Shown: piece after piece, positions 32,794 through 43,804 of the stretch | Numbering within the stretch: the stretch's first letter is position 1 | Layout of the letters: every line of letters begins with the position of its first letter | Assembly: GCF_000003815.2 (NCBI RefSeq) | Contig: NC_049992.1 | Span: forward strand, 73,014 to 124,379 | DNA from: Branchiostoma floridae | Lineage: Eukaryota; Chordata; Leptocardii; Amphioxiformes; Branchiostomatidae | DNA: 51,366 nt | Direction of reading: 5' to 3' | Position numbers and translations under genes: made by a program | The notes under the pieces: model-generated | Databases searched by the model: none | The model's input: only the letters and a program-made list of their open reading frames with translations | Told to the model about the DNA's origin: nothing

Positions 32794-35448
32794 GATACGT
32801 GACGGGCTATCTTGAAAGAGAGAAATGAACTGAATATGATAATGTGGGAAATGCTCTGGCTAGAGGTTAATATACCGCGGTCTGCACCAATGCTGATCGG
32901 TTGTGTTTACAGACCACCTGGATCTTCAATTCAGTACTTCAATAACATTTTGGATGCAATTGACAACGCAACAGACACGAACAAAGAAGTCTTCGTACTA
33001 GGGGACTTTAATGTTAATTGGTCTAACTCAGAGTGTCCACTGAAGGAACGACTAGCACAGACTGCAGTAAGATGCAACCTTTCTCAAACTGTGTCAGACC
33101 CTACCAGGATTACAGTTAACAAGAACGGCCACAGAACATCTACGTGTATCGATCTGGCTTTTACAAACTGCAAGGAAAGGTGCACAACAACAAAGTCAAC
33201 GCCTCTGGGTTTTACGGATCACAACATCATCTACCTCACAAGGAAGACTAAGGTTCCAAAGACTCAGCCACATGTTGTCTATAAAAGAACCTACAGTAAG
33301 TTCAACCCGGAAGACTTCCAGCAAGACATGAGCATGGTACCTTGGCACATTGTATACGATGAGTCAGATGTAAATGAAGCACTGCACCTGTTTACAACAT
33401 TGTTTTGCAATGTAGCCGATCAACATGCTCCTGCTAAAAGACGGACTGTGAGTTCGAACCCGGCAGGTTGGGTGGACGATGAACTTCGAGAAGTAATGAG
33501 GCTCAGAGATGACGCTAAGAAGGAAGCTCTTGCGTCAGGCCTCGTTTCAGACATCTGCATATACAAGAAACTAAGGAATGCAGCTGTCAAACTAAATCGG
33601 AAAAAGAAAGCCGCGTACTTCAAATCTAAGATAGCTGAGTCCAGAAATGACCCAAAGGAAATGTGGAGAACACTGAATGGAATGATGGGTAGAGGGCATC
33701 GTCGGTCAGCCTGTACTGTAGAGCGGGACGGAGAGATCCTCACTAAGGCAGGTGACGTAGCGGACTACTTCAACTCATTCTTTACGCAGAAGGTGAACTC
33801 TCTGAGAGCAGGGTTGGACTCGCAAACAAACGGGGACCTTCTCCAGCTGATAAGGGATAAGGTCATGGTGGGAAAGGACTGTAGTTTTGACTTTCAACTG
33901 ACACATTGGGAACAGATCCACAAACACCTTCTGTCCTTATCTGATGGGAAAGCTACTGGACTTGACAATGTCGACAACAAGCTGTTAAGGTTGGCTGCCG
34001 ATCAAATTGCCAGACCACTTTGCTACATCATAAACTTATCGCTCATTACCTCTGAGTATCCGACGGCATGGAAAAGAGCCAAGGTTGTTCCTCTGCCCAA
34101 GTCGGCTACGACTCGCTTAAGCGGGCCGAACAGCAGACCAATAAGTCTCTTACCTGCTTTCAGTAAAGTGATGGAGAAAGTTGTGAGTTCTCAAATATCG
34201 GACTATTTCATAGTGAATGACCTGATGTCACCCCACCAACACGCCTACAGAAAACATCACTCGACATGCACTGCACTCTTGCAACTAGTAGATGACTGGT
34301 ATCGTAAGATCGACCAGGGTAACATCGTCGGGGTCATATTCTTGGATTTTTCCGCTGCCTTTGACTTGGTGGATCACAGCTTTCTGTTACAAAAACTGGC
34401 GTGCTACGGTTTCTCAGACACAGCAGTGCATTGGATGGACAGTTACCTAGCAGGAAGAGAACAGTGTGTACACTTCAACGGCACGAACTCACCGTTTAGG
34501 GAGGTTAATTGTGGCGTACCCCAAGGTAGTTGCCTTGGCCCCCTGCTGTTCACAATATTTACAAATGACCTACCTTTTGCCGTGAGGGAAACGATCCCCG
34601 AAATGTATGCAGACGACACATCTGCATACACGTGCTCACCATCAGTGGAGACAGTAACGGTCAATTTACAGGAAGATTTGAATAATATATGTAACTGGGT
34701 GAGGCTAAACAGACTGTTCTTGAATGCAAATAAGACAATGTGTATGTTGCTTGGGAGTAGACCCAAAATGTCAAAGAAACCGAAACTCACCTTGTTTGCT
34801 GACGGATGTCCTATACAACAAGTAACAACAATGAAGCTACTTGGGAGCACCTTGGATGAGTGTCTCACGTGGGACCGCCATGTAGAAGAAACCATAAAGA
34901 AAATGGCTAGGTCCCTGGGCGCCATCAGAAGGAGTGTAGCATACTTGGATCAGTCCTTAGTGAAAATGTTAACAGAAACACTTACCTTGCAACATCTTGA
35001 CTACTGTGCAGCGGTTTGGGCTTCTACTACACAAAAGAACATCACCGCGCTACAAGTGATGCAGAATAAAGCAGGCAGACTTACCTTGGGAACTAACCGC
35101 ACCCCGATCAAGCATATGCACAATGTCTTATCATGGTTAACTGTGAGCGAAAGACTCTATGTAAGCAGCATGTGTACATTTCACAAGGTACTCCTTGCCA
35201 GGAAGCCGTCTTCATTGTACAGTAGACTACATTTGGTATCGGACCAGCATAGTTATCACACGAGACACGCGGCACGGAAAAACTTAAGAACTGAAAAACC
35301 AAAAACAAACAGCCTGAAAAAATCCTTCACATATAGAGCAGCAACAGATTGGAACAAACTATCACATGAGCTGCAAACTGCGAACACATCCAGGATTTTC
35401 AGACGGCAGCTGGTGAAACATATGCGAGACTTAGCTAAAGACACATGA
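32794..35448 (+). CDS. LINE ORF: APE endonuclease (rest) and reverse transcriptase
   Basis: After the gap the frame is open to TGA at 35446. Endonuclease motifs are GCVYRPPGS, LGDFNVNW and TDHNIIYL (the usual SDH, here TDH). Reverse transcriptase motifs are SRPISLLPAFSKVMEK, FLDFSAAFDLVDH, GVPQGSCLGPLLF and the catalytic YADD at 34606-34617. A C-terminal stretch ending in ATDWNKLSHEL...F+..L follows. The first ATG after the gap (32812) is not the true start, since the protein should be continuous with 32469. The apparent frame change across the gap is not meaningful because the gap size is arbitrary. It belongs to the CR1/L2 group; the clade within it is not resolved. Confidence 0.9.
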
Positions 35449-36171
35449 GGGGCTTGATGATTGATGATTGTTGGATAAGGCACATGTGTTTTGTTTAATG
35501 ATTTTTTATTGACATGTTGTATGTGTGTATGTTGCAAACTGTATGTGTTTTATGTGTATTACTCCTGGAAGATTAGTTGCTGCATTGTTATGTTAACAAC
35601 TAAAGGAGTGAATGAACAATAAACAATAAACAATAAACCGGTACACCATCCATTGCTCTCTCATATGAATTACATACAGTGTGTTGGGACATTACAATCA
35701 ACATATCTTATATACCATTAACAGAGATGTACGTCAAATAAAGGTATGAAAAGTTCCAAACATTTCAATAGTCTATACCCCTCTACAATACCAACCTTAC
35801 CACATCTTTTACCGAATGTGGTTGTCTTTGTACAATGTACATGTAGAGTGTTTGTGTTACCCCTTTCTGTCATGCAGGGCGTGGCTAATAGCCACCATAA
35901 ATAAATAGATATTTATCTTAGGCCTGACTGGCAGTATAGTCGCAGGAAAGAGTGCAGTTAAAGAACTGGGGGCACCTGCAGTGGGTGCTGTTCATTCAGT
36001 GCGGTGTATCTCCCCCACTGGAATTGCCACTTACCCAGTTTCAGCTAAAAAAAAATAAATCCATAAATGGCCAAACCCTATCCATACCCCTGGGCCCAAA
36101 AAGGGCAACACGGCAGGGTTGCCAACCTACCTGCAGCCCCAGCCTTTTCCGTCAACCCGTTCAATACCAAC

Positions 36172-36313
36172 CTTTCCACATCACCGGTTGGTTCCCGTTG
36201 AGTTGATTGCCCGGCACAGTGACCTTGTCCTGCCCTTCAGGAGCCACTTCATTCATCGCCTTGCGCATCTCCTGCCAGGTACCGCGGAACCTCGCAAAGC
36301 TGCGTCCATCGCC
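36172..36313 (-). CDS. secreted-family gene, copy 1, exon 3
   Basis: 142 nt, phase 0 in and phase 1 out, with identical length in all three copies. The acceptor is catcaccag|GG and the donor TGGAAAG|GTTGGT on the - strand. It reads GDGRSFARFRGTWQEMRKAM, then a segment ending VPGNQLNGNQPVMWK. A reading frame would also stop just past the donor (WKGWY*), so an unspliced short form is possible. Conserved features are GDGR, GT.QEM, EGQD and VPGN. No known domain was recognised. Confidence 0.75.
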
Positions 36314-36316
36314 CTG

Positions 36317-36346
36317 GTGATGGTGACGTGGATGATGATGTGGATA

Positions 36347-36396
<50 letters not shown>

Positions 36397-36418
36397 AATG
36401 ATGATGATGATGTCGATA

Positions 36419-36460
<42 letters not shown>

Positions 36461-36562
36461 TCGATAATGATGATGATGTCGATAATGATGATGATGATAA
36501 TATTAGTAGTAGTAGTAGTAGTAATAATAATAATGATAATAATAATAATGATGATGATAATT
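36317..36562. repeat. (GAT)n / (CAT)n microsatellite directly next to a splice acceptor
   Basis: About 245 bp of GATn with GTC, AAT and AGT interruptions. On the coding (-) strand it is (CAT)n and runs straight into the acceptor of exon 3. Counterparts are shorter at 45237-45300 and at the window edge (51349-51366). The poly-Asp, poly-Met and poly-Ile frames over it are artefacts. Confidence 0.97.
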
Positions 36563-37000
36563 ATAATAGTAAGTACCGATAACACATCAATCATTATGCA
36601 TCGCTAAATACTTTGTGCCTGACGAAGCCTTACAAAAGTTGGGTTGCAGAACTAATTTCAGGGGCGATAAGAAAGTCTCTTCTTTGATATCTCATGAACA
36701 ACTGCCTCCTCGGTGAGCACATCGCCCCTCATTTGTGCTGAAAATACTCACAACGAAGGCAGTGTCCATACGTATAGGAAATGCATAGGTAGGGTCTGTA
36801 TAGGTTTAGTGAGTGTCATACTATTTTACAAAACACGTCGCATGATTCGTCAAAAGTGGAATTAAACGCAAAAAGGCAGCTAATTATATAATTCACCGAT
36901 ACGTATTCCATCGGAAAATATCACCCCACTACGGCAAGGTAGAAATACGGCAGGAAGGTTCTGAAGTTTATTAGTGCTCCTTTGATAATATCCGACTGGG

Positions 37001-37247
37001 GCCTAGCCTCTACCAGGCTCCGCGGATCGCTGGTCAAATAGTAGAAATTGGACTAATAGAGGGAATAGTGTGCTAGAGCAGTTGGCCGACCAAAGGAGTC
37101 AGTTCGCGACCCACGGAACTTGTGCGGAGTTGCTATGTTCCGCGGGTCGCGTACTGGCTCCTCTGGACTCCCCTTGCATACTACTCCTTCTCTTTGTCCA
37201 ATTTGTACTATTTGACCAGCAACCCACGGAGCCTGGTAGAGGCTAGC
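37001..37247. mobile_element. foldback MITE
   Basis: Left arm 'gcctagcctctaccaggctc' pairs with 'gagcctggtagaggctagc' at the right end. Inner pairing includes 'ccaatt' stems and 'cgcgacccacgg' with 'ccgcgggtcgcg'. It is not present in unit 2. Confidence 0.8.
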
Positions 37248-37253
37248 TAAGAC

Positions 37254-37483
37254 CTAATCTCCCAGCAGATCCTACAGTGGCTGCTGAGTGGAATAAGACA
37301 GTATAACAAAGCTGACCAAGGAATTAAGCTGGCCAAGGAGTTCATTCGACAACCGTCGGTAACTGCCTGATAATATCCTTTGACTAATGCGTTCTGAGGC
37401 AGATCCCACGCTTGCCAAATGAACTCCTTGGTCAGCTTTATGATATTATCCTATGCCATCGTAGGATCTGCTAGGAGATTAGT
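37254..37483. mobile_element. second foldback MITE, abutting the first
   Basis: 'ctaatctcccagcagatcctac' pairs with 'gtaggatctgctaggagattag', and inside it 'gctgacca...ggccaaggagttcatt' pairs with 'aatgaactccttggtcagc'. It ends about ten bases from the donor of exon 2 of copy 1. Confidence 0.75.
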
Positions 37484-37493
37484 TAGGACCTAC

Positions 37494-37822
37494 CCGTGCG
37501 TCCGTGCTGTACAGCAAGCCCCCCTTCTCGTCCGAACGGAACAGCCAGAGCTTCTGGTTCCCCTCGGCATCAGCCCCTCCCAGCTTCAGCTTGCATGCGC
37601 ACTTGGACTCGTCTATGAGGTCGTCTACGTTGGCATCCGAACAATCACCGAATAATATCCACTGTCGTACAGCCGCGTCCATGCCTTTCTTCACAGCCGC
37701 GTCCTTAAATTCGACTTTCGAATTCCTTATACGTATTAACTCCTGTAAACATCTTGGAGGTATCTTGCCGTGGCCGGAATTCACAAGTTCGTTGAACTTT
37801 CTAGGCCCGAGCGTGATCAATT
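37494..37822 (-). CDS. secreted-family gene, copy 1, exon 2
   Basis: Acceptor attttttcaccag|AA and donor GCACGG|GTAGGT on the - strand. Phase 1 in, phase 0 out, 329 nt. It reads LITLGPRKFNELVNSGHGKI and then a segment with VRQWILFGDCSDANVDDLID, and ends GNQKLWLFRSDEKGG...STDAR. The WI..GD.SDANVDDL motif repeats the one in exon 1 (VREWIRSGDYSDANVDDLVE). Copy 2 lacks 114 nt containing this second motif. The acceptor side borders the antisense L1/Tx1-like fragment. Confidence 0.78.
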
Positions 37823-37965
37823 CTGGTGAAAAAATATATTTTGTTAATCTTTATGCCCCAAACGAAATTTCAGAACAGTATATGTTTTTTCAAGACGTAA
37901 GGGCTAAGCTTAGTGAAAATTCCACCTGCCATATAACTATAGTGAAAACATCAGCGCATGGTCGG
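37823..37965 (+). mobile_element. L1/Tx1-like LINE endonuclease fragment (unit 1, first part)
   Basis: The + strand reads SGEKIYFVNLYAPNEISEQY, the YAPN strand of an APE endonuclease. It continues in unit 2 as a longer fragment (45674-46470). In unit 1 the fragment is cut by a tandem repeat and other sequence and resumes at about 39050-39360 ('cgttgaaactcaaaattgatga'). Confidence 0.7.
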
Positions 37966-38640
37966 TGATAGCCAAAAATTGGGACAAGTATAAAGTATGA
38001 CCTACTTTGTTAGAGCCACACAGCAATACAATAAGAACCCACCCATTAGAACCATTCATTTGATAGAAAGCACTAAGGTGTACACCTAATAAAAAGTAGA
38101 GTCAGAAAAAATCTCTTGGATGTTTTTATCTCCATCTCAAAGACAGCCCAAAATCCAATTTTAGGGACAGGTGACCTACTTTCAGAGACAACTACACTTC
38201 AATGAAACAAGACCCCAGACATTAAAACCATTCATTCAACAGACAATACTAAGGTCTTTATCTGATAAAAAGTGGAGTCAGAAATAGAATCTACTTTTGG
38301 TGTTTTCATCACCTGAAAGACGGCCCAAAATCCAAATCTGGGAATAAGTGTAAAAATGACCTACTTCGAGGGACAGCCATACGGCTGAGGAAATACATAA
38401 AAACTTTAGCAAGCATGCAGTCGATAGATGATATTAAGGTCTACATTTGACAGAAATATGAACCACAGAAACATCTTAGTTTGTCAGATTTCGTCCGTCA
38501 AAGTTGGCAAAAAATCTCATTTTTTCAAAATCACGGAAAGTGACCTACTTCTGATGACAACCACACGCTACCAAAATAAAAACCCAAACTTTGCAAGGAT
38601 TCATTTTATAGCTATTTTATGTATCTATGGCTCTTATAAA
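37966..38640. repeat. about 178-bp tandem repeat, roughly four degenerate units
   Basis: 'gcccaaaatcca...tgacctactt...gacaac.acac' recurs starting near 37971, 38144, 38325 and 38504 (spacings about 173, 181, 179). It is absent from unit 2, where the LINE fragment is continuous, so it arrived in unit 1 after the duplication. Confidence 0.7.
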
Positions 38641-39475
38641 TTTCAAGCAAAAATATTTACCACTTTGAGACTTATTGCTCCTCAACGTTGGGCGTTTTGA
38701 GGTTGCCCATGGACTGAAAGCTACATGTACATCAACATCATACCTATTTTGTACAATCCTAGACATCATTCTAACAAGATCCTTTTCCATTTGTCGTTGC
38801 GTTAAAGCATTTGGTAGTGATCGGGTCCTAAACTTGGCCAATTCCCATGTTGCTGACATGCAAAAACCTGTGAAAATGGCCTCAAAACTTGTTTGGACTG
38901 TTGCCATGGCAACAATGAGCTTTAACCGCAAAGAAAGCTATTTTGAGGGGTTGTGGGCCAAGTACTATCACTGTGCAAATTATGAGCCAAATCGATTTTT
39001 TGACCCTGAGCACTGTTGTTTGATTCTTACAGACATTTGTTCTTAATGATAAGACATATACTGAAACGTTGAAACTCAAAATTGATGAGGCCCGTGCGAA
39101 ATATTCCCAAATAGAGGATAAAAGACTTCTTTGGGACTATTGCGTGGTCACATATATTTCGTGCGATTGTCGTTCGATCGCCAACTCGGGTCGGGTAATT
39201 TGGAGGACAAAAATATACGTCTCCTGCAAAGTTCAACTGTCTTGGTACACAAAATGCTGTTTTGGATCCATGTTGGTGGTTGGTTCTGTCACGGTATGCT
39301 TAAAAATCCTATGGCATCAAAATCGTACGTCGATCGCAAGACCTATGTGACCGCGCCCTAAGTTAACAAGACTGGATGCCCATCTATGATGAGACAGACA
39401 GACAGACAGGCAGACACACAAACGCTGTCTAAACTATATATTTGTCAGTCTGAGAACGGTCGGTAAAGTGCGTAC
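38641..39475. other. intron 1 of copy 1: inserted sequence, then resumed LINE fragment
   Basis: 38641-39050 belongs to the insertion and shows no recognised protein. 39050-39360 matches 46150-46470 and, in unit 2, reads as the spacer after the endonuclease (YSQIEDKRLLWD). A short (GACA)n is at 39393-39415. Confidence 0.5.
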
Positions 39476-39818
39476 CTTCTAATTTCATCAGGTTCCAGGC
39501 CTTAGGCGGGATCTTTTCCACGAGGTCGTCTACGTTGGCATCCGAATAATCACCACTTCTTATCCACTCTCTTACATTTTCAGGTATCACGTCGGAATTG
39601 TTGAATTTCTCCATGGCCGCATCCTTCCATTTATTAATTTTATCCCACGCTCCTTTACCAAACGCCCTGGAGATATTGCCAACTCCCTCCCCCCACCCCT
39701 TTACACTGTCGCCAAAATTACCAAATCCTTCTTTAAGTCCATCAAAAAAGTTTCCGTGCACCAATTGCGCTGAAACTCCAAGGAGCAAACCGAGTAAGAA
39801 GATCCACGAAGCCGACAT
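39476..39818 (-). CDS. secreted-family gene, copy 1, exon 1: signal peptide and amphipathic region
   Basis: ATG at 39818, chosen because copy 2 starts at the same residue and a signal peptide follows (MSASWIFLLGLLLGVSAQLV, cleavage likely after VHG). The exon then encodes a Gly-, Lys- and aromatic-rich stretch with helical, amphipathic character (FFDGLKEGFGNFGDSVKGWG, GAWDKINKWKDAAMEKF) and the motif VREWIRSGDYSDANVDDLVE. Donor TTAGAAG|GTACGC, phase 1, which joins exon 2 in frame (LE-E-LITLGPRK). The predicted secreted precursor is about 322 residues if the last exon ends at 31088. Function unknown. No cysteine-rich or known domain was seen. Confidence 0.85.
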
Positions 39819-39922
39819 GTTGCAGACCGAGCGTGCTTCCAGACTGACAACCCCAGCCGTCCCTGACAATTCTTCAGGCCAGGCGAAACGTGTTCTGTGT
39901 TTCCTGTTACCCGACTGACTCT

Positions 39923-40107
39923 ACTCTCCAAGCGGGGCTTCGGCTCCGGCTGTTTTGACATATTTTTAGGCATTTATCGGGCTCTCTATTTTGTACCGTT
40001 TCTTGATGTCTTGACGCATGATATTTAAAAAAAATATATACAAAAAGGCCGATAAAATCGCCTAAAACACGTCAAAACCGCCGGATCCGAACCTCTACAG
40101 GGAGAGT
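39923..40107. mobile_element. foldback MITE just upstream of copy 1
   Basis: Ends are ACTCTCCAAGCGG and a matching inverted end '...acctctacagggagagt'. The inner arms are 'tgttttgacatatttttaggc' and 'cgcctaaaacacgtcaaaac'. It lies about 105 bp 5' of the start codon of copy 1; copy 2 has the equivalent at 47023-47190. Confidence 0.7.
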
Positions 40108-41248
40108 GCCGACCCTAGCAAAACCTGCCGACCCTTTTTTCTGTCGACCGTTGGCGCATAGTAAGGAGTATGGCTTTTTTGACCAAACAACTGAGTGAAG
40201 ATAAAGTTCTTGATGCAATTTGCAACATGTACTCCGAAATTTCTGTTTCAATAGAAAAGCTATACAAACAAACCTAACAAACCCAAGTACTTGTACAATG
40301 CACCTGTATGATGAAAATATGAAGTTGGCAAAATTGTCCCAGTTGACGTTGTTAAACAGTTGCCATTGCTATTGAGCCACATCGTCTGAAACCACAAAAA
40401 CAAAGAAAAAGATGAAAAACTGCCTACCGTAATTTTAGGAAGGCTGTGATAGTAAACACCACGTTTATTTTCTCAGGCCTTACCAGTCAAACATTGAAGC
40501 AGGCCGGATCTGTTTATTTATCTATTCTATTTTCAGAAATGTTCTGAGAGGATCCGGCAACAGGAATATAGATTTCTTCTACCAAGCCGGATCCTCTAAA
40601 ACACAGAAACATAATCAAAATAAGTGTGGTAATAAAAAACTATTGCCATGGCGACGTTTTTATTGTTTATAAGTATTAATGATTGTTGTTGTAAGTCTGT
40701 TGTATTTGTGTGCTATCCTTTCGCCTGACGTATGAAGAATGGTTTACGCGATGGATGTTTGTAGGTCATTGCTGTCAACAAGAAAGGTGATTTTTTTGAG
40801 ACGAGTTGACTATTATAAATGATTCTCATTGATTATACAAATGAGGTCCTCATTTGCATAAAAGATATCAGTTGATCATCTCTTCTACCTAAATAACAAT
40901 GAGTTCAAAGTATAAAAGTCTTAGCAGAGCTATTGTAGCATTTGATGAATATGTTAATGGCCATGTCAGACATATACATACTATGTCATTTCTTAGTCAC
41001 ATACAAGGAAGCTCACACACACACGCAACACGACTATTGCCAGCCAAGTCAACTAATTTGTTACCTCTATAGAAGTTATGTAAAACGTCACATTAAAATT
41101 GCGAGTGGAATCATTTCTCACTAAGTCATATTAATCATTCATTGCATGTGGATGTCGTGAATATTTTACAGACATCTTCATTGTGTTCCATGAAATGAGC
41201 ACTGAAAGAGATTACATGGCGAGTCGGATGTACAACATACAGTATAAT
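40108..41248. other. duplicated intergenic DNA between copies 1 and 2; no gene
   Basis: Colinear with about 47200-47990 ('caggccggatctgtttatttatctattc', 'ggatccggcaacaggaatatagatttcttctacc' and others). 'gaggatccggcaac' and 'gccggatcctc' flank a short stretch as an inverted repeat (about 40548-40596). No protein is conserved. Confidence 0.5.
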
Positions 41249-42345
41249 TACCTCCATGAAATGTCATGGAATGGAGGTTATATTTTCTGTTATGTGTCTC
41301 TGTCTGTGTAGATGATTACTCAAGAACGGCTGGATGGATTGGTTTCATACTTGTTGTGTTGGTGGAGTGTGATAAAAGCTCGAATCGATGAGATTTTGGG
41401 AGCCGTATCTGTCGTTATCATCTGTCGTTATAATCGATGTAATGATATCAGAAATCACCCCTATATTTGAGATATATTGGTACAGGCATCATGCTTTATG
41501 TGTTTGTTAATGGGCTTAGCTTCAAGCAGATGGTGAGGTGACAGCTGTTTGGGTAACCCCGAGTTGTTTTAATATGATAATTAGTTTTATTTATGTCTGC
41601 TTAGGATATCATGGAGATGTGAAGCGTAAGTATAATTGTAAGAAGTTGAGGTACATTTAACGATAATGCTTAACAGGTATGGATGTCTCACATACTGTAC
41701 TGCTAATTTGAGTGACATGGTGATTAAAATGCCATTAGGTCCTCTCATCTGGGTTGGGTGTCAGAAGTTTTATGGGCGACACAGTTGTTCTAATTTTGTT
41801 ACGATAAGGGACAGTTGTTAGTTGTCTCTTTCGTAGCCAATGGTACTTGTTTTTTAGCAGACGGGGTTGGCGCCAAGTATTCATCTTACAGTTGGTGTAG
41901 GGCTGTCAGAGGAAAGTATGCATCTCGTTTTTGTACCGTGTGAACAGCTGATGTTATGACATATTGGTGGAAAATCAAATCACCATCTGACTAAAGTTGG
42001 CCACATCCCTTCTTCTTTCTGACTTTGCCAACTTCCTCCCACCACACAGCTCTGAGGCACATAGTCGAACCTCAATAATGCTGACAACCTTAGACATTTT
42101 AAATGCCAAACATCAAGCTTAAGGAACACCACGCTACCATATGCCGTCGACCTCTTAAACGCACATTACACAATTAAGTGTCACATTTTGATAATTACTA
42201 ATCAGATGGACATCCTCTGTGTCATTAAATAAATACACCACTACTTTCCCATAACATTTATATTATATAACCATTACTATCAAATACAACCGACTATAAA
42301 CATACATACCATCCACAAAAAAGCAATAAATATTTCATGGAGGTA
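41249..42345. mobile_element. 1.1-kb DNA transposon-like insertion with 'TACCTCCATGAAAT' ends
   Basis: It begins TACCTCCATGAAATG and ends with the inverse, ATTTCATGGAGGTA. Units 1 and 3 run straight through the insertion point, so it is unique to unit 2. No transposase is visible; it is probably non-autonomous. Confidence 0.7.
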
Positions 42346-42647
42346 TGAGGTCCCCGAACTCTAGTTTCATTTAAAAAATGGATGCCTGTCTGTTTTGTAT
42401 ATATAGGAGAAAAAAAAGGGAGACGATACCATTGATATGAATATCTTTTATTCATCATGCATGTCTTTACACAGTTTTGACACGTGCAATCTGCCAAATG
42501 GCACAAGCGAAGCAACAGTTATTTCATAGTTAGCTGATTTAATTTCACCATAACCCTCTTGTCCCTTCTGATGTATGCTTAACGTTACAAATCCTAAACA
42601 GGTTGATAATAAGTGAAGAAGCAGCATTTCATTCAGTAAGGATCGTA

Positions 42648-43024
42648 CAGTCAAACCTGGGCGCACACACACCTTCCGTGATGCAGACTATCACCTTCAG
42701 TCATAAGCCACATCCCGTCCATTTTTACAAACATACAATTACATGTAACCCAACGCTGTCCTAAAGCCCCGTTTACAAATCAAGATTTTAGCTCGGCCTA
42801 GTTGTCAGCGAGCTCTAAATTACAAGGAGGTATGACCCTGATGCCAACAAAGAAACTCTTCCATTTGTCCGTAGGCATCAGGGTCGTGCCCTCGTAATTT
42901 AGAGCTCGCTGACAACTCGGCCGAGCTAAATTCTTGATTTGTAAAGCCGGCTTTAGCAACCACCTGTCCTCAGTAACAGTTTTTTCTCAGTCCCTTATGT
43001 GGTTGATGAATCCAGGTTTGACTG
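42648..43024. mobile_element. pogo-like MITE, TA target (unit 2 copy), with a nested foldback
   Basis: Ends CAGTCAAACCTGG ... CCAGGTTTGACTG with TA outside. A second element is nested at about 42764-42955: 'gtttacaaatcaaga' and 'tcttgatttgtaaa', with long arms containing 'gtcagcgagctctaaatta'. The other units lack the nested element. Confidence 0.72.
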
Positions 43025-43253
43025 TATGATAACACAATCATTTACCACAGCTTGAAGCCGTCTGCTTTCTTTCTTTCAAATTTAGTTGTTTATATCCAAG
43101 CAAAACATTTCTCATGCTAGTAGTCATCTTAAATTTGCAATGATATTTTATAACAATTTTCCTGCAACATTTCAAACTAGAACAGCCATAAGCTTCAGTA
43201 GAATATTATTTCTGAAGCTTAAATATTATAAAAGTATATATTTCTGTACGCTG

Positions 43254-43376
43254 TTTATTTGTGTGTGTGTATGTTTGTATGCCTGTTTGTGTCTCTATCT
43301 GCTCTATGTGTTTGTGTTTGTGTTTGTGTGTGTGTGTGTGTGTGTGCATGTGTGTGTATCTGTGTGTGCATGTGTG
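43254..43376. repeat. GT-rich microsatellite (unit 2)
   Basis: Imperfect (TG)n, the counterpart of 30596-30765. Confidence 0.9.
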
Positions 43377-43630
43377 ATCAATTGAACTTATAATTACGAA
43401 ATGTATATGATTAAGAAAATCCATGTGTCGCTATTGAAATACAATAAATACAGCATTAAATGATACGAAGAAGCAAATGCTTTTAACTAAGCATGCAATG
43501 GCACACTACAAGGCCATGTCTTGATTCCACGCTTTCTCCCTTTCATGCAATGGGGTCGGTGCCCGGGCCCAGGGTTTCATCGGGGCCCAGGGGGACCGGA
43601 GCCCTTTAAGCTCTTCCCGGGAGCTGAGGC

Positions 43631-43804
43631 CTACACCTCCCGGGGGTCAGGCGAATATTTACCGCTGAAGACCTCAGAGCCTTCATCGTCCTGGGGTCGG
43701 CTGCTTTCGGTCACCTTGGTCGCCCTGTTCTCCGGAGCAGGGGTCGTTTCAGCAGGCCAAGCTACATCCTTTCCTCCGATGGTTGAGGTCCCGCCATTTT
43801 GAAC
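43631..43804 (-). CDS. secreted-family gene, copy 2, last exon
   Basis: Counterpart of 30970-31143. The phase-consistent frame reads SKWRDLNHRRKGCSLAC and stops 56 nt into the exon. The alternative frame reads QNGGTSTIGGKDVAWPAETT and runs to TAG at 43631-43633. With the short end, copy 2 would encode about 275 residues. Confidence 0.5.
   Translation of the reverse strand, partial: VQNGGTSTIGGKDVAWPAETTPAPENRATKVTESSRPQDDEGSEVFSGKYSPDPREV

Larger units (their letters stand above)
31815..35634 (+). mobile_element. near-complete CR1/L2-group LINE with 2A-like motif
   Basis: The boundaries come from comparison with unit 2, which lacks this block between 'ctctc' and 'tgttgggacat.acaatcaaca'. 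The 3' end is a (CAATAAA)n tail (about 35613-35637). A short 'accggt' occurs at both edges and may be the target duplication. The element lies in an intron of copy 1 of the secreted-family gene, antisense to it. A long open reading frame and the simple tail suggest a recent insertion. A 100-N gap (32694-32793) breaks the endonuclease. Confidence 0.85.

Noticed and set aside
36119-36607. Poly-Met, poly-Asp and poly-Ile reading frames
   Set aside because: They are translations of the (GAT)n microsatellite in different frames.
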